The position numbers were made by a program, and so were the translations under genes. A stretch of DNA of 64,000 nt from Acinetobacter sp. HY1485 (GTDB lineage Bacteria > Pseudomonadota > Gammaproteobacteria > Pseudomonadales > Moraxellaceae). Below are positions 28,889 to 37,089 of the stretch, in pieces. Position 1 is the first letter of the stretch. Every line of letters starts with the position of its first letter. The stretch lies in assembly GCF_027568475.1 (NCBI RefSeq), contig NZ_JANKZG010000001.1, positions 310,001-374,000 on the forward strand, written 5' to 3'. The notes below the pieces were generated by a model, which was given only the letters and a program-made list of their open reading frames with translations, ran no database searches and was not told the origin of the DNA.

Positions 28889-28934
28889 ATATATAAAATA
28901 TATTTAATTGGATGGAGTGATATATTTTATATAT
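28889..28934. promoter_or_regulatory. Pair of inverted LysR-type boxes in the MFS/LysR divergent region
   Basis: ATATATAAAATATAT (28889-28903) and its exact complement ATATATTTTATATAT (28920-28934) are separated by 16 bases. Each 15-mer has the form ATAT-N7-ATAT, fitting the LysR T-N11-A rule, and together they resemble a recognition plus an activation site. They lie about 40 bases before the LysR start and 50 before the MFS start. Confidence 0.7.
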
Positions 28935-28975
28935 GCTGTAAAATGTAGTTATGTTTTAACCGAAATCAATAAAAT

Positions 28976-29869
28976 ATGGATATCCGTCACATTCAGTATT
29001 TTACTGCCGTTGCAGAAGAAAAAAGTTTTACAAAAGCGGCTTTACGGCTTGGTATTCAGCAGCCGCCTTTAAGCATGCAAATTAAAAAATTAGAAGAAGA
29101 ATTAGGAAGTTTATTGTTTTTACGCACATCAAACGGTGTTCATTTAACCCAAGCAGGTCAACATTTTTTAAAAATGGTACGTCCTATAGAACAACAACTT
29201 AAGAATGCAGTTCGTCAGGTAAAAGAAGTTGCAAATGGCGAAATTGGGCAACTCAGGTTAGGGTTTACGGGTACATCCATTTTGCATCCACTTATTCCAC
29301 AGGCAATTAAAACGTATAAAAAACAATACCCTCATGTAGAGCTTGCATTAACAGAAGAAAACTCTTTATTGCTAATGGAAAAGGTACAACAAGATGAATT
29401 AGATATTGCCATTATCCGTCCTGCTTATGCATTACCAACATCTTTAAAAGTACAAATGTTATTAGAAGAAGAACTTGTGGCAGTATTGCCTCAGAATTAT
29501 CCTTATGATCAACAACTTCTCGATTTAAAAGATTTTAAAAATGAAAGCTTTATAATATCGCCGTATGGTGTAAGTGCAGGGCTGTATGATGCAACTTTAA
29601 GAGCATGTGAATTACATGGGTTTCAACCAAAAATTGGGGCAAAAGTGCCCCAAATTGTCTCAATTTTATCTTTTGTTGCCGCAAACTTAGGTATTGCCCT
29701 TGTGCCTAGCTCAACTGAACAACTTAAAATTGATGGTGTGCAATATAAATCTTTAAAAAACTCTCAGGCTAAAATTGGATTAGCCCTTGTTTATAAAGAA
29801 GATTATCATGCACAAACTGCAATTAATTTTGCAAGTATTATTCATTCACTACGCCATCAATCCATGTAA
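28976..29869 (+). CDS. LysR-family regulator of the divergent MFS genes
   Basis: A 297-residue LysR-type protein of the BenM/CatM/AlsR branch: helix-turn-helix MDIRHIQYFTAVAEEKSFTKAALRLGIQQPPLSMQIKKLE and effector domain starting GQLRLGFTGTSILHPLIP. Effector unknown. It lies head to head with the MFS paralogue pair and is flanked by its probable operator (28889-28934). Its last 32 bases overlap the end of the convergent tannase-like gene. Confidence 0.85.
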   Translation: MDIRHIQYFTAVAEEKSFTKAALRLGIQQPPLSMQIKKLEEELGSLLFLRTSNGVHLTQAGQHFLKMVRPIEQQLKNAVRQVKEVANGEIGQLRLGFTGTSILHPLIPQAIKTYKKQYPHVELALTEENSLLLMEKVQQDELDIAIIRPAYALPTSLKVQMLLEEELVAVLPQNYPYDQQLLDLKDFKNESFIISPYGVSAGLYDATLRACELHGFQPKIGAKVPQIVSILSFVAANLGIALVPSSTEQLKIDGVQYKSLKNSQAKIGLALVYKEDYHAQTAINFASIIHSLRHQSM

Positions 29870-31262
29870 AGAGTTCTTTTAAATCATAATCGCCACTATG
29901 AGGACGTCCCCAAGGTAGGGCAAAATCAACTTGGTAGCCTTTATTTTGTAAAGTTGTAGCCAAAATAGTCGGAACAGCTAAGCTTGTATCTTTATCGTAT
30001 GCACCATGACGGATACGCCAATGCTGTGATGTACTGGCTTGTGTCATATACTGTAGTGGATTCATCATTTTAATGATGTGTGCATCTGCCATTGTTGCAT
30101 TAGCATTGGTACGGTGTTGATATGAATATTCAGTAAAATGCTGTTTATCTATAGTTTTTGTACCAAATTCTTGATTTTCACCTGAAGATAAATCTAAAGC
30201 ATCAAAAGCAGGTGGCGTTTTTTGACGTTGTAAATAGCCTAAGTATTGGTTGTAATCAATATCTACAACCCTACCATTTTGTTGTTTTATCCAAGAGTAT
30301 TGCGATAAATTCTCACCATTATTTATAGCGGTTTGAGCTGACTGTATCACATAGCTTTTGATGAGTTGTTCAAATGACCCGTGTCCTTGCTGATCTAAAG
30401 TAAGTGATTGTCCTTGTTTATTTTTAAGATTTAATTGATTAACGTATTGCGGAAATAATTGACTCAATTCATTAGAAGTTTGAATTTGTGCCGTTGTTAA
30501 TGTACCTGCTGTTTCTTTACGCTGTACTTTGTAATCTAACATGCTAATGTCAATTTTTTTATAGTTGTGGATTTGGTTAAATTGCCATTCATATGCCATG
30601 TCAGCATGGTCTAAATCTGTAATTGGGCAGTATGCCGAAACAGCAAAAATTTTGTCGCTTGTAGGAGCAGCACCCAATTTTTTTAAGTAGGGTAAATAAT
30701 CTGGGTTGTCACCTGTTGCACCTAAAAGTACAGACATTGCACCGCCTGCACTTGTACCATTTGAAACAATTTTTTCTGCATTTCCTGGCATATACTTGTC
30801 GTTATATTTTAAGTAACGCACCGCTGCTTTTAGATCGACAATTGCAGCAGGTGCTTTACCCAAAGCAGATGTACGTCCACGTGCACCTGCCGATGCAACC
30901 ACATAACCATGTGCAAGGGCTCGAACAGTTGTATCGCCACGTTGTGATACAAGTGGGGTAGGTTTAGCAGGCATATAACCGCCTACATCATTGGGGAAGA
31001 AAATAGGGGCATTTTGAGCATTGTAACGCCCAATATTTTTTTGTTGAAAATACGCTTCAGGAATATAGATATTCATTACTTCATATTCAGGATCAACGGG
31101 TTTTTTAACATAGCTGATATTTTCGTAAGCACGTACTTGCAATGACTGACCATCTACCTGAATGGTTTGTACGCTATAGTTTTTGGTAGCATCAAATTTT
31201 AAACCTTTGGCATAGACACTTGCCGAAAGTAAAGATAACGATAAAACACCTAGAATTTTCAT
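29838..31262 (-). CDS. Exported subtype-B tannase-like alpha/beta hydrolase
   Basis: A 474-residue exported protein (signal MKILGVLSLSLLSASVYA, cleaved near residue 18). The catalytic serine sits in NGTSAGGAMS, preceded by the loop VVASAGARGRTS. A late His in WGRPHSGDYDL and an Asp complete the probable triad. This pattern (GTSAGGA plus FPNDVGGY) is that of subtype-B tannases/feruloyl-esterase-like enzymes that cleave gallate-type aromatic esters, but paralogues have other ester substrates. The ATG at 31262 has GGAACAG upstream, and the upstream in-frame ATG at 31280 would spoil the signal peptide. An aromatic-ester-degrading role fits Acinetobacter lifestyle but is inferred. Confidence 0.72.
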   Translation of the reverse strand: MKILGVLSLSLLSASVYAKGLKFDATKNYSVQTIQVDGQSLQVRAYENISYVKKPVDPEYEVMNIYIPEAYFQQKNIGRYNAQNAPIFFPNDVGGYMPAKPTPLVSQRGDTTVRALAHGYVVASAGARGRTSALGKAPAAIVDLKAAVRYLKYNDKYMPGNAEKIVSNGTSAGGAMSVLLGATGDNPDYLPYLKKLGAAPTSDKIFAVSAYCPITDLDHADMAYEWQFNQIHNYKKIDISMLDYKVQRKETAGTLTTAQIQTSNELSQLFPQYVNQLNLKNKQGQSLTLDQQGHGSFEQLIKSYVIQSAQTAINNGENLSQYSWIKQQNGRVVDIDYNQYLGYLQRQKTPPAFDALDLSSGENQEFGTKTIDKQHFTEYSYQHRTNANATMADAHIIKMMNPLQYMTQASTSQHWRIRHGAYDKDTSLAVPTILATTLQNKGYQVDFALPWGRPHSGDYDLKELFTWIDGVVNE

Positions 31263-31405
31263 TTCTGTTCCATTTTGCATTTTTGACTATTTTGAACATA
31301 AATAAGAGAAAATTTAAGTATTGTTTGTAATAAAGCGTAACTTACAGATGAATTTCAAATCAAAAGCCTTTTAATATACAAATAAATAAAATTGTGGTGA
31401 AAAAA

Positions 31406-33655
31406 ATGAATAAAACAATAAATATTGTAGGTGCACGTCAAAATAATCTGAAAGATATTTCTTTAAAAATTCCCAAGCATCAAATTGTGGCATTTACAGG
31501 TGTTTCAGGATCAGGAAAATCATCACTTGTTTTTCAAACTATTGGTGCAGAAGCACAACGCCAAATGAATGAAACACAAGATAGTTTTGCCCGTAATCGG
31601 ATGCAACAAGCAGGAATTGCAGATGTTGATAAAATCGAAAATTTAAATGTGCCTATTATCATTAATCAAAAACCGATTGGTGGAAATATTCGTTCTACTG
31701 TAGGTACGATTACGGATATTTACGCGAGTTTACGGTTGCTGTTTTCGCGTATGGGTACGCCGTTTGTGGGGTATTCACAAGTATTTTCGTTTAACCATCC
31801 GCAGGGTATGTGCCCACGCTGTGAAGGATTGGGTGTAGAACAGACGATTAATGTTGAGAAAATTTTAGATAAAAATAAATCTTTAAATGAAGAAGGTGCA
31901 ATTAATTTTCCAACGTATCAGCCCCATGCTTGGCGTTGGTTGCGTTATGCAGACTCAGGTTATTTTGATTTAGATAAAAAATTAAAAGATTACACCGTAG
32001 AAGAATGGGAACTTTTTTTACATGCACCCCAACATAAACCTAAGCACCCTACAAAAAACTGGAAAAAAACAGCACTTTATGAAGGATTGCTCACCCGTTT
32101 TGAACGAAATTTTTTAACAGGTGAAGCACAAGAGCGTACACGCTATAAAAAACGTTTGGAAAGTTTAATTGAAACCAAACAATGTACGCTGTGTCATGGA
32201 CAACGTCTTAATGAAAAATCGTTATCTTGTACCATTGAGGGGCACAATATTGCACAGTGTACGGCAATGTCTGTTACTGAGCTTCAAACATTTATTGAGC
32301 AACTTGACCATCCAAAATACAACACTATTTTACAGGAGATCAAAAATAAACTGCATTATTTAGATTTAGTGGGACTCAGCTATTTAACACTCAATCGTAT
32401 TACGCCTACATTATCTGGTGGTGAGTCACAGCGTATTAAAATGGTGAAGCATTTAGGCAATAGTTTGGTCGATCTGCTTTATATTTTTGATGAGCCAAGC
32501 GTTGGATTACATCCGCACGATTTACAAAAGATCATTCAAATTATTCGTAAACTACGTGATAAAGGTAACAGTATTTTATTGGTAGAACATGACCCTGATT
32601 TAATTGAAATTGCAGATCATGTGATTGATATTGGTCCTGCTTCGGGTAAGCAAGGTGGGCAGATCATGTACGAGGGCGATTTTGAGCATTTAAAGCATTC
32701 AAAAGGACTGACAGGGCAGTTTTTTTTAAAGTCAAAACATTATAAAAAAACACCTCGTACAGCAAATGAGTTTATTGAAGTTAAAGACGCAAATTTATTT
32801 AATTTAAAGAATGTGAGTGTTCGTATTCCAAAGCGTTGTTTAACAGTGGTAACAGGTGTTGCAGGTTCGGGCAAAAGTACGCTTATGACCAAAGTCTTGC
32901 CACAGCAATATTCTGATGCGAAAATCATCGATCAATCTCCTATTCATGCGAGTATTCGCTCTACTTTACTCACGTATTTAGATTTGTTTGACTTAGTTAG
33001 ACAATACTATGCTAAAGCCAATAAAGTGAGTGCTAAATTATTTAGTTATAACAGTGATGGTGCATGTAGTAACTGTAAAGGCACAGGAATAGAAAAAATA
33101 GAGATGGCATTTTTAGAAGATGTGTCCATGACGTGTGAAGTATGTGGTGGTTCGGGTTATAAACAAGAGGTTTTGGAGTATAAGTATCAAAATAAAAATA
33201 TTGCACAGTTAATGAATATGACGGTGGCAGAAGCAACTTCATTTTTTGATGAACTAAAAATAAATGAGCAATTCAAACTTTTAAAAGAGCTGGGTTTGGA
33301 TTATTTAACCTTAGGCCAACGTTTAAGCAGTTTTTCTGGCGGGGAACGCCAACGTTTAAAATTGAGCCGTGAACTTGAAAATACCAATAATGTAATTGTG
33401 CTTGATGAGCCAAGTACAGGGCTCCATCCATCAGATACAGTAAAATTACTGAGTTTAATGGATAAAATTATTGAGCGCGGGAATACGCTCGTGGTGATTG
33501 AACATAATCTTGATATTATGGCACAAGCCGATTGGATTATTGATATTGGACCTTTAGCAGGTAAGCAAGGTGGTGAACTAATTTATGAAGGAACACTTGC
33601 ACCATTTTTAAGAAGTGACTCTGTCACGGCACAATATTTGAAAGACTATACTTAA
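31406..33655 (+). CDS. UvrA-like ABC ATPase (short UvrA paralogue)
   Basis: A 749-residue relative of UvrA, much shorter than UvrA proper (about 940). It has two ABC modules: Walker A GVSGSGKSS with signature LSGGESQRIK, then GVAGSGKST with SFSGGERQRLK. Zinc-type CxxC pairs include CPRCEGLG, CTLCHG, CSNCKGTG and CEVCGGSG. The UvrB-interaction domain is reduced. Such paralogues, for example the DrrC type in Streptomyces, are linked to DNA-binding drug tolerance. The function here is not known. The start is the ATG at 31406 with GGTGA upstream; the GTG at 31394 is less likely. Its stop overlaps the end of the transporter gene on the other strand by four bases. Confidence 0.85.
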   Translation: MNKTINIVGARQNNLKDISLKIPKHQIVAFTGVSGSGKSSLVFQTIGAEAQRQMNETQDSFARNRMQQAGIADVDKIENLNVPIIINQKPIGGNIRSTVGTITDIYASLRLLFSRMGTPFVGYSQVFSFNHPQGMCPRCEGLGVEQTINVEKILDKNKSLNEEGAINFPTYQPHAWRWLRYADSGYFDLDKKLKDYTVEEWELFLHAPQHKPKHPTKNWKKTALYEGLLTRFERNFLTGEAQERTRYKKRLESLIETKQCTLCHGQRLNEKSLSCTIEGHNIAQCTAMSVTELQTFIEQLDHPKYNTILQEIKNKLHYLDLVGLSYLTLNRITPTLSGGESQRIKMVKHLGNSLVDLLYIFDEPSVGLHPHDLQKIIQIIRKLRDKGNSILLVEHDPDLIEIADHVIDIGPASGKQGGQIMYEGDFEHLKHSKGLTGQFFLKSKHYKKTPRTANEFIEVKDANLFNLKNVSVRIPKRCLTVVTGVAGSGKSTLMTKVLPQQYSDAKIIDQSPIHASIRSTLLTYLDLFDLVRQYYAKANKVSAKLFSYNSDGACSNCKGTGIEKIEMAFLEDVSMTCEVCGGSGYKQEVLEYKYQNKNIAQLMNMTVAEATSFFDELKINEQFKLLKELGLDYLTLGQRLSSFSGGERQRLKLSRELENTNNVIVLDEPSTGLHPSDTVKLLSLMDKIIERGNTLVVIEHNLDIMAQADWIIDIGPLAGKQGGELIYEGTLAPFLRSDSVTAQYLKDYT

Positions 33656-34563
33656 ATTTTTGAAAATAGTTTTACATAAATAGGTAAAAAACATAGTTCT
33701 ACAAGTGTCTGCGTTAAAATAACTGCAGGCACAATTGGCATGGCATTTGGTACAGCAAGTGCTATAGGTAAAATAATAAAAGAATTACGATATGATGATG
33801 AAAACAAAATAGCGCGATGTGAATATGCATCTAATTTAAAAGTTTTTGCCATAACATAACCCAAACATGGGGCAAAAATAGCATAAAGAAGATAAAATGG
33901 TAGAGCAGTGAGCGCTGCCGTTTTTGCAAGCTCAATTTGTGGCATAACACTACCTATAACAATAAAAATAACTAACGCCGTAGCAGGTACAGGCATTGTA
34001 TTTAAACATGCTGTAAGTTTTGGAATACGTGGACTAATCAGTTGTGTTATTAAAACCAATATTAGAGGAATAAAGATAAAAAAAACGAGAGTATGTAAAA
34101 ACGGTAAAAAACTGATAACTGTTGAACCGTTTTGTTCTAAGAAAAGATGCATATAAAATGGAACAATAAACATTTGTACAATGAGTAATACAGGTGTAAA
34201 GGCGAGTAATAACCTTGAATTACCATTGCCTATACCTGTAAAGCTAATCACGTAGTCTACACACGGCGCGAGTAATACAAATACAATAGCAAACTGTATG
34301 AGTGGATCAGTAGGTAAAAAGAAACTTAGAATACCGACAAAAATAGGAACAGCAATAAAGTTAGTCACAAACAATGCGCTAATAAACCGCAAATTTTTAA
34401 ACGCATGATGAAGCTGTATAATCGGAATTTGTAAAAACGTAACAAAGAGCATAAATCCTAAAGCTACATTCATAAAAGTGGTTAAGTTAGGTTGAATAAA
34501 TAGACCTAATAAAATGGCTAAAAAATAAATAATGACTTGATAGCGCTCTAAAATCTCTTGCAT
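33652..34563 (-). CDS. BASS-family transporter, probable arsenite/metalloid exporter
   Basis: A 303-residue membrane protein with about ten segments of the bile acid:sodium symporter/ACR3-like fold. APCVDYVISFTGIGNGN in the middle is the ACR3-type block with a cysteine just after a helix break, and ATALVIFIVIGSVMPQ follows. An ArsR repressor gene lies 22 bases upstream on the same strand, which supports metalloid export, but the length and sequence are not those of classical ACR3 (about 350). It could instead export another anion. ArsC or ArsH genes are absent nearby. Confidence 0.72.
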   Translation of the reverse strand: MQEILERYQVIIYFLAILLGLFIQPNLTTFMNVALGFMLFVTFLQIPIIQLHHAFKNLRFISALFVTNFIAVPIFVGILSFFLPTDPLIQFAIVFVLLAPCVDYVISFTGIGNGNSRLLLAFTPVLLIVQMFIVPFYMHLFLEQNGSTVISFLPFLHTLVFFIFIPLILVLITQLISPRIPKLTACLNTMPVPATALVIFIVIGSVMPQIELAKTAALTALPFYLLYAIFAPCLGYVMAKTFKLDAYSHRAILFSSSYRNSFIILPIALAVPNAMPIVPAVILTQTLVELCFLPIYVKLFSKI

Positions 34564-34585
34564 AATTTTGTTCTAAAGTAGGTGT

Positions 34586-34933
34586 TTATGTAGGATTACC
34601 GGTGCATTGAGCAAAAAGTTTAATGGCATCATCACAATACTTACAGTGTCCCTGACAACAATCATGCATTAAAAAAGCGACTAAATCAGAAAGTGCAGGA
34701 AATATGGCACAATAAATAATCTGTCGTCCTTCACGGCGACTTACAATTAATCCTGCATTTTCTAAATGGTTAAGATGAAAAGAAATGCGCGAGTGTGCAT
34801 TGGTGTTTAATGATTTACTAATGTCACCTGCTGATAAGCCTTTTGCGCCTGCAACCACTAAAATGCGCACAATTTTTAAGCGTGTTTCTTGAGACAAAGC
34901 TGTAAATGCCTTTAAAGCTTGTGTTTCTAACAT
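34586..34933 (-). CDS. ArsR-family metalloid-responsive repressor
   Basis: A 115-residue winged-helix repressor: TRLKIVRILVVAGAKGLSAGDISKSL then the recognition helix RISFHLNHLENAGLIVSRREGR. The C-terminus carries a cysteine cluster, Cys92-Cys93-Cys97-Cys100 (DCCQGHCKYC), like the C-terminal arsenite sites of some ArsR proteins, in contrast to the E. coli ELCVC site in the DNA-binding helix. A 24-base perfect palindrome sits 11 bases upstream of the ATG and is the obvious operator. It is followed by the transporter gene in a two-gene unit. Confidence 0.87.
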   Translation of the reverse strand: MLETQALKAFTALSQETRLKIVRILVVAGAKGLSAGDISKSLNTNAHSRISFHLNHLENAGLIVSRREGRQIIYCAIFPALSDLVAFLMHDCCQGHCKYCDDAIKLFAQCTGNPT

Positions 34934-34944
34934 AACTAATTTGA

Positions 34945-34968
34945 ATATTTCAATAATTATTGAAATAT
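34945..34968. promoter_or_regulatory. 24-base perfect palindrome, ArsR operator
   Basis: The 24 bases from 34945 to 34968 read the same on both strands (half-site ATATTTCAATAA). They sit between arsR and metR, 11 bases before the arsR ATG. TTTCAA...TTGAAA symmetry is usual for ArsR/SmtB operators. Confidence 0.78.
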
Positions 34969-35065
34969 ACGTAAAGAGTTATAAAATTGCAAATTTAAGG
35001 TGTTGAGAGAAGCTAATAATTTATGTGATATACTGAATTTAATTCAATTTACAAGATGTGGAAGA

Positions 35066-35986
35066 ATGTTGGAAATACGTCATTTAAGAACGTTGCTTGC
35101 ATTAAGAGAGCATGGCTCGTTAGTGGCGGCTGCAAACGATTTATGTTTAACGCCTTCGGCAATTTCCCATCAACTTAAAGAATTAGATCATTGGTATGGA
35201 GTTGAAATTGTAAATCGCCGTAGTCGTCCTGTGCAGTTTTCTAATGTAGGTCAGCGTTTACTTAAACTTGCAGATGATATTTTGCCTCAAATTCAGCTTA
35301 CACAAAGCGATATTACGCGTATTGTGCATGGGCAAACAGGGCGAATTATTTTTTCTTCGGAATGCCATAGTTGTTTTGATTGGCTTATGCCACTGCTTAA
35401 TCAATATCGTCAGCAATATCCTGATGTAGATTTAGATTTCGCTTCGGCATTTCAAACCAATCCGCATGAGTTATTGCAAAATGGCGAATTTGATTTGTTA
35501 ATTACTGCAGATCCAATTGCACTAAAAGGGATTGAATATTTTCCTATTTTTGAATATGAATCACGCTTAGTACTATCTAATACACATCCTTTAGTACGTG
35601 CAGAACATGTAACGGTTCAAGATCTTGCAGAACAAACATTAATTACTTATCCAGTAGATAAACACCGCCTTGATATTATGGCGCACTTATTTATTCCTGC
35701 AAATATTCAGCCTAAAAAAATTCGTACTACAGATTTAACGCAAATGTTGATCCAGTTAGTTGCAAGTGGACGCGGAATAGGTGCATTACCTGATTGGGTT
35801 GTGAATGAATATGAACAAAAAGGATGGGTAACCAGTCGTCGTTTGCAGTGTGTGTCTGCAAATGGACTACGCCGTACCTTATATGCAGGTTATCGAACTG
35901 AAGAAAAAGACAAAAATTATTTTGAAGGTTTTTTAAAGCAACTTGAGCGTTTTTCAAAAAACCGTACGCAATATTACAATACTTAA
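35066..35986 (+). CDS. metR: Methionine biosynthesis regulator MetR
   Basis: LysR-type activator of methionine genes with homocysteine as co-effector. The 306-residue product begins MLEIRHLRTLLALREHGSL, with the helix-turn-helix LTPSAISHQLKELDHWYG and the MetR-typical SECHSCFDWLMPLLNQY and SGRGIGALPDWVV. I start at the ATG at 35066, with GGAAG just upstream; the open frame to 35000 adds 22 residues that match nothing. It is divergent from arsR. metE/metH are not in the window. Confidence 0.93.
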   Translation: MLEIRHLRTLLALREHGSLVAAANDLCLTPSAISHQLKELDHWYGVEIVNRRSRPVQFSNVGQRLLKLADDILPQIQLTQSDITRIVHGQTGRIIFSSECHSCFDWLMPLLNQYRQQYPDVDLDFASAFQTNPHELLQNGEFDLLITADPIALKGIEYFPIFEYESRLVLSNTHPLVRAEHVTVQDLAEQTLITYPVDKHRLDIMAHLFIPANIQPKKIRTTDLTQMLIQLVASGRGIGALPDWVVNEYEQKGWVTSRRLQCVSANGLRRTLYAGYRTEEKDKNYFEGFLKQLERFSKNRTQYYNT

Positions 35987-35992
35987 TCTGTT

Positions 35993-36445
35993 TTACGGTT
36001 TATAAATAAACAGTGAAAGTATCCCTGCTGCAATAAGTGGACCTACGGGCACACCACGGAAAAAAGCAACCCCTGCAACCGTACCGATGAGTAGACCTGC
36101 AACCACATCAGGTTGGCTACTCATCAGTTTTACGCCACGTCCGCCTAACCACGCCACTAATAGACCTACTAAAATAGCAAGAACAGACTTATAACTAGCA
36201 AACGATTTAATAATCGTTTCTCCCGAAATTTTACCACTGGCAATTGGGGTTAAAACACCAATGGTTAAAATGGTAATTCCTAAATTAAGGGCATGACTTT
36301 GCAAAAAAGGAAAGTATTGATCAAGTGGTGAAATACGTACAATAATTAACACAGCACTTGCGATGGTTACGGAGCTATTATGACTGAGTACACCACATGC
36401 TAAGAGGACAAAAAGCGCGATTAAATTAAGATCTAAATTGGACAT
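35993..36445 (-). CDS. DUF441 (YeaL-like) membrane protein
   Basis: A 150-residue integral membrane protein with about four or five hydrophobic segments ([76 protein letters not shown]). The sequence and length match the DUF441 family (E. coli YeaL 148), whose function is unknown. The ATG at 36445 ([11 protein letters not shown]) fits the family; the ORF extends upstream without support. Convergent with metR, with six bases between stops. Confidence 0.87.
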   Translation of the reverse strand: MSNLDLNLIALFVLLACGVLSHNSSVTIASAVLIIVRISPLDQYFPFLQSHALNLGITILTIGVLTPIASGKISGETIIKSFASYKSVLAILVGLLVAWLGGRGVKLMSSQPDVVAGLLIGTVAGVAFFRGVPVGPLIAAGILSLFIYKP

Positions 36446-36684
36446 AGCACGAATAAGAATATGTAATTGAATTTTTTTCATTTAAACATGTAAATGAGTT
36501 TAAAACTTAACCAAAATCAAAAAAATACTCAATAATTGCTCATTCTGTGATTTTTTTTGAGTTTTTGAAATGAAAAAGCCATAAAAGGAATTATCGAGTA
36601 TTGCGTTTTGCCCCAAAGCATTGCTATAAAGGCACTACGGTTCTTTAGATCTTAAATAAACCAAATTAAGAGGACATCATCTTC

Positions 36685-36957
36685 ATGAATAAATCAGAAT
36701 TAATTGATGCGATTGCAGCAAAAGGGGGATTGTCTAAGGCTGATGCTGGTAAAGCATTAGATGCGACTATTGCTTCTATTACAGACGCACTTAAAGCAAA
36801 TGACACTGTAACTTTAGTTGGTTTTGGTACATTTAGCGTAAAAGAGCGTGCAGCGCGTACTGGTCGTAACCCAAAGACTGGTGAAGAATTACAAATTAAA
36901 GCAAGCAAAGTACCTGGTTTTAAAGCAGGTAAAGGCTTAAAAGACGCTGTAGCATAA
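36685..36957 (+). CDS. hup: DNA-binding protein HU
   Basis: Ninety-residue nucleoid protein that bends DNA as a dimer. [27 protein letters not shown] and the DNA-gripping arm ([23 protein letters not shown]) are diagnostic. AGAGGA lies upstream. It is followed by a strong terminator and precedes ppiD, the same hup-ppiD order as in E. coli. Confidence 0.97.
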   Translation: MNKSELIDAIAAKGGLSKADAGKALDATIASITDALKANDTVTLVGFGTFSVKERAARTGRNPKTGEELQIKASKVPGFKAGKGLKDAVA

Positions 36958-36972
36958 TTAGCGTTTTAAAAA

Positions 36973-36998
36973 GAAGCGCGCCTTGGGGCGCGTTTTTT
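36973..36998 (+). terminator. Intrinsic terminator of hup
   Basis: GCGCGCC (36976-36982) pairs with GGCGCGT (36987-36993) around a TTGG loop, followed by a T-run. Confidence 0.88.
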
Positions 36999-37089
36999 AT
37001 TGAGCTATTAAAAAGAAAAACCGTAAATGGCATTCATTCATTTACATATTTCAGTTAAAATCGCACGCAAATAAAATATTGGAATACTT

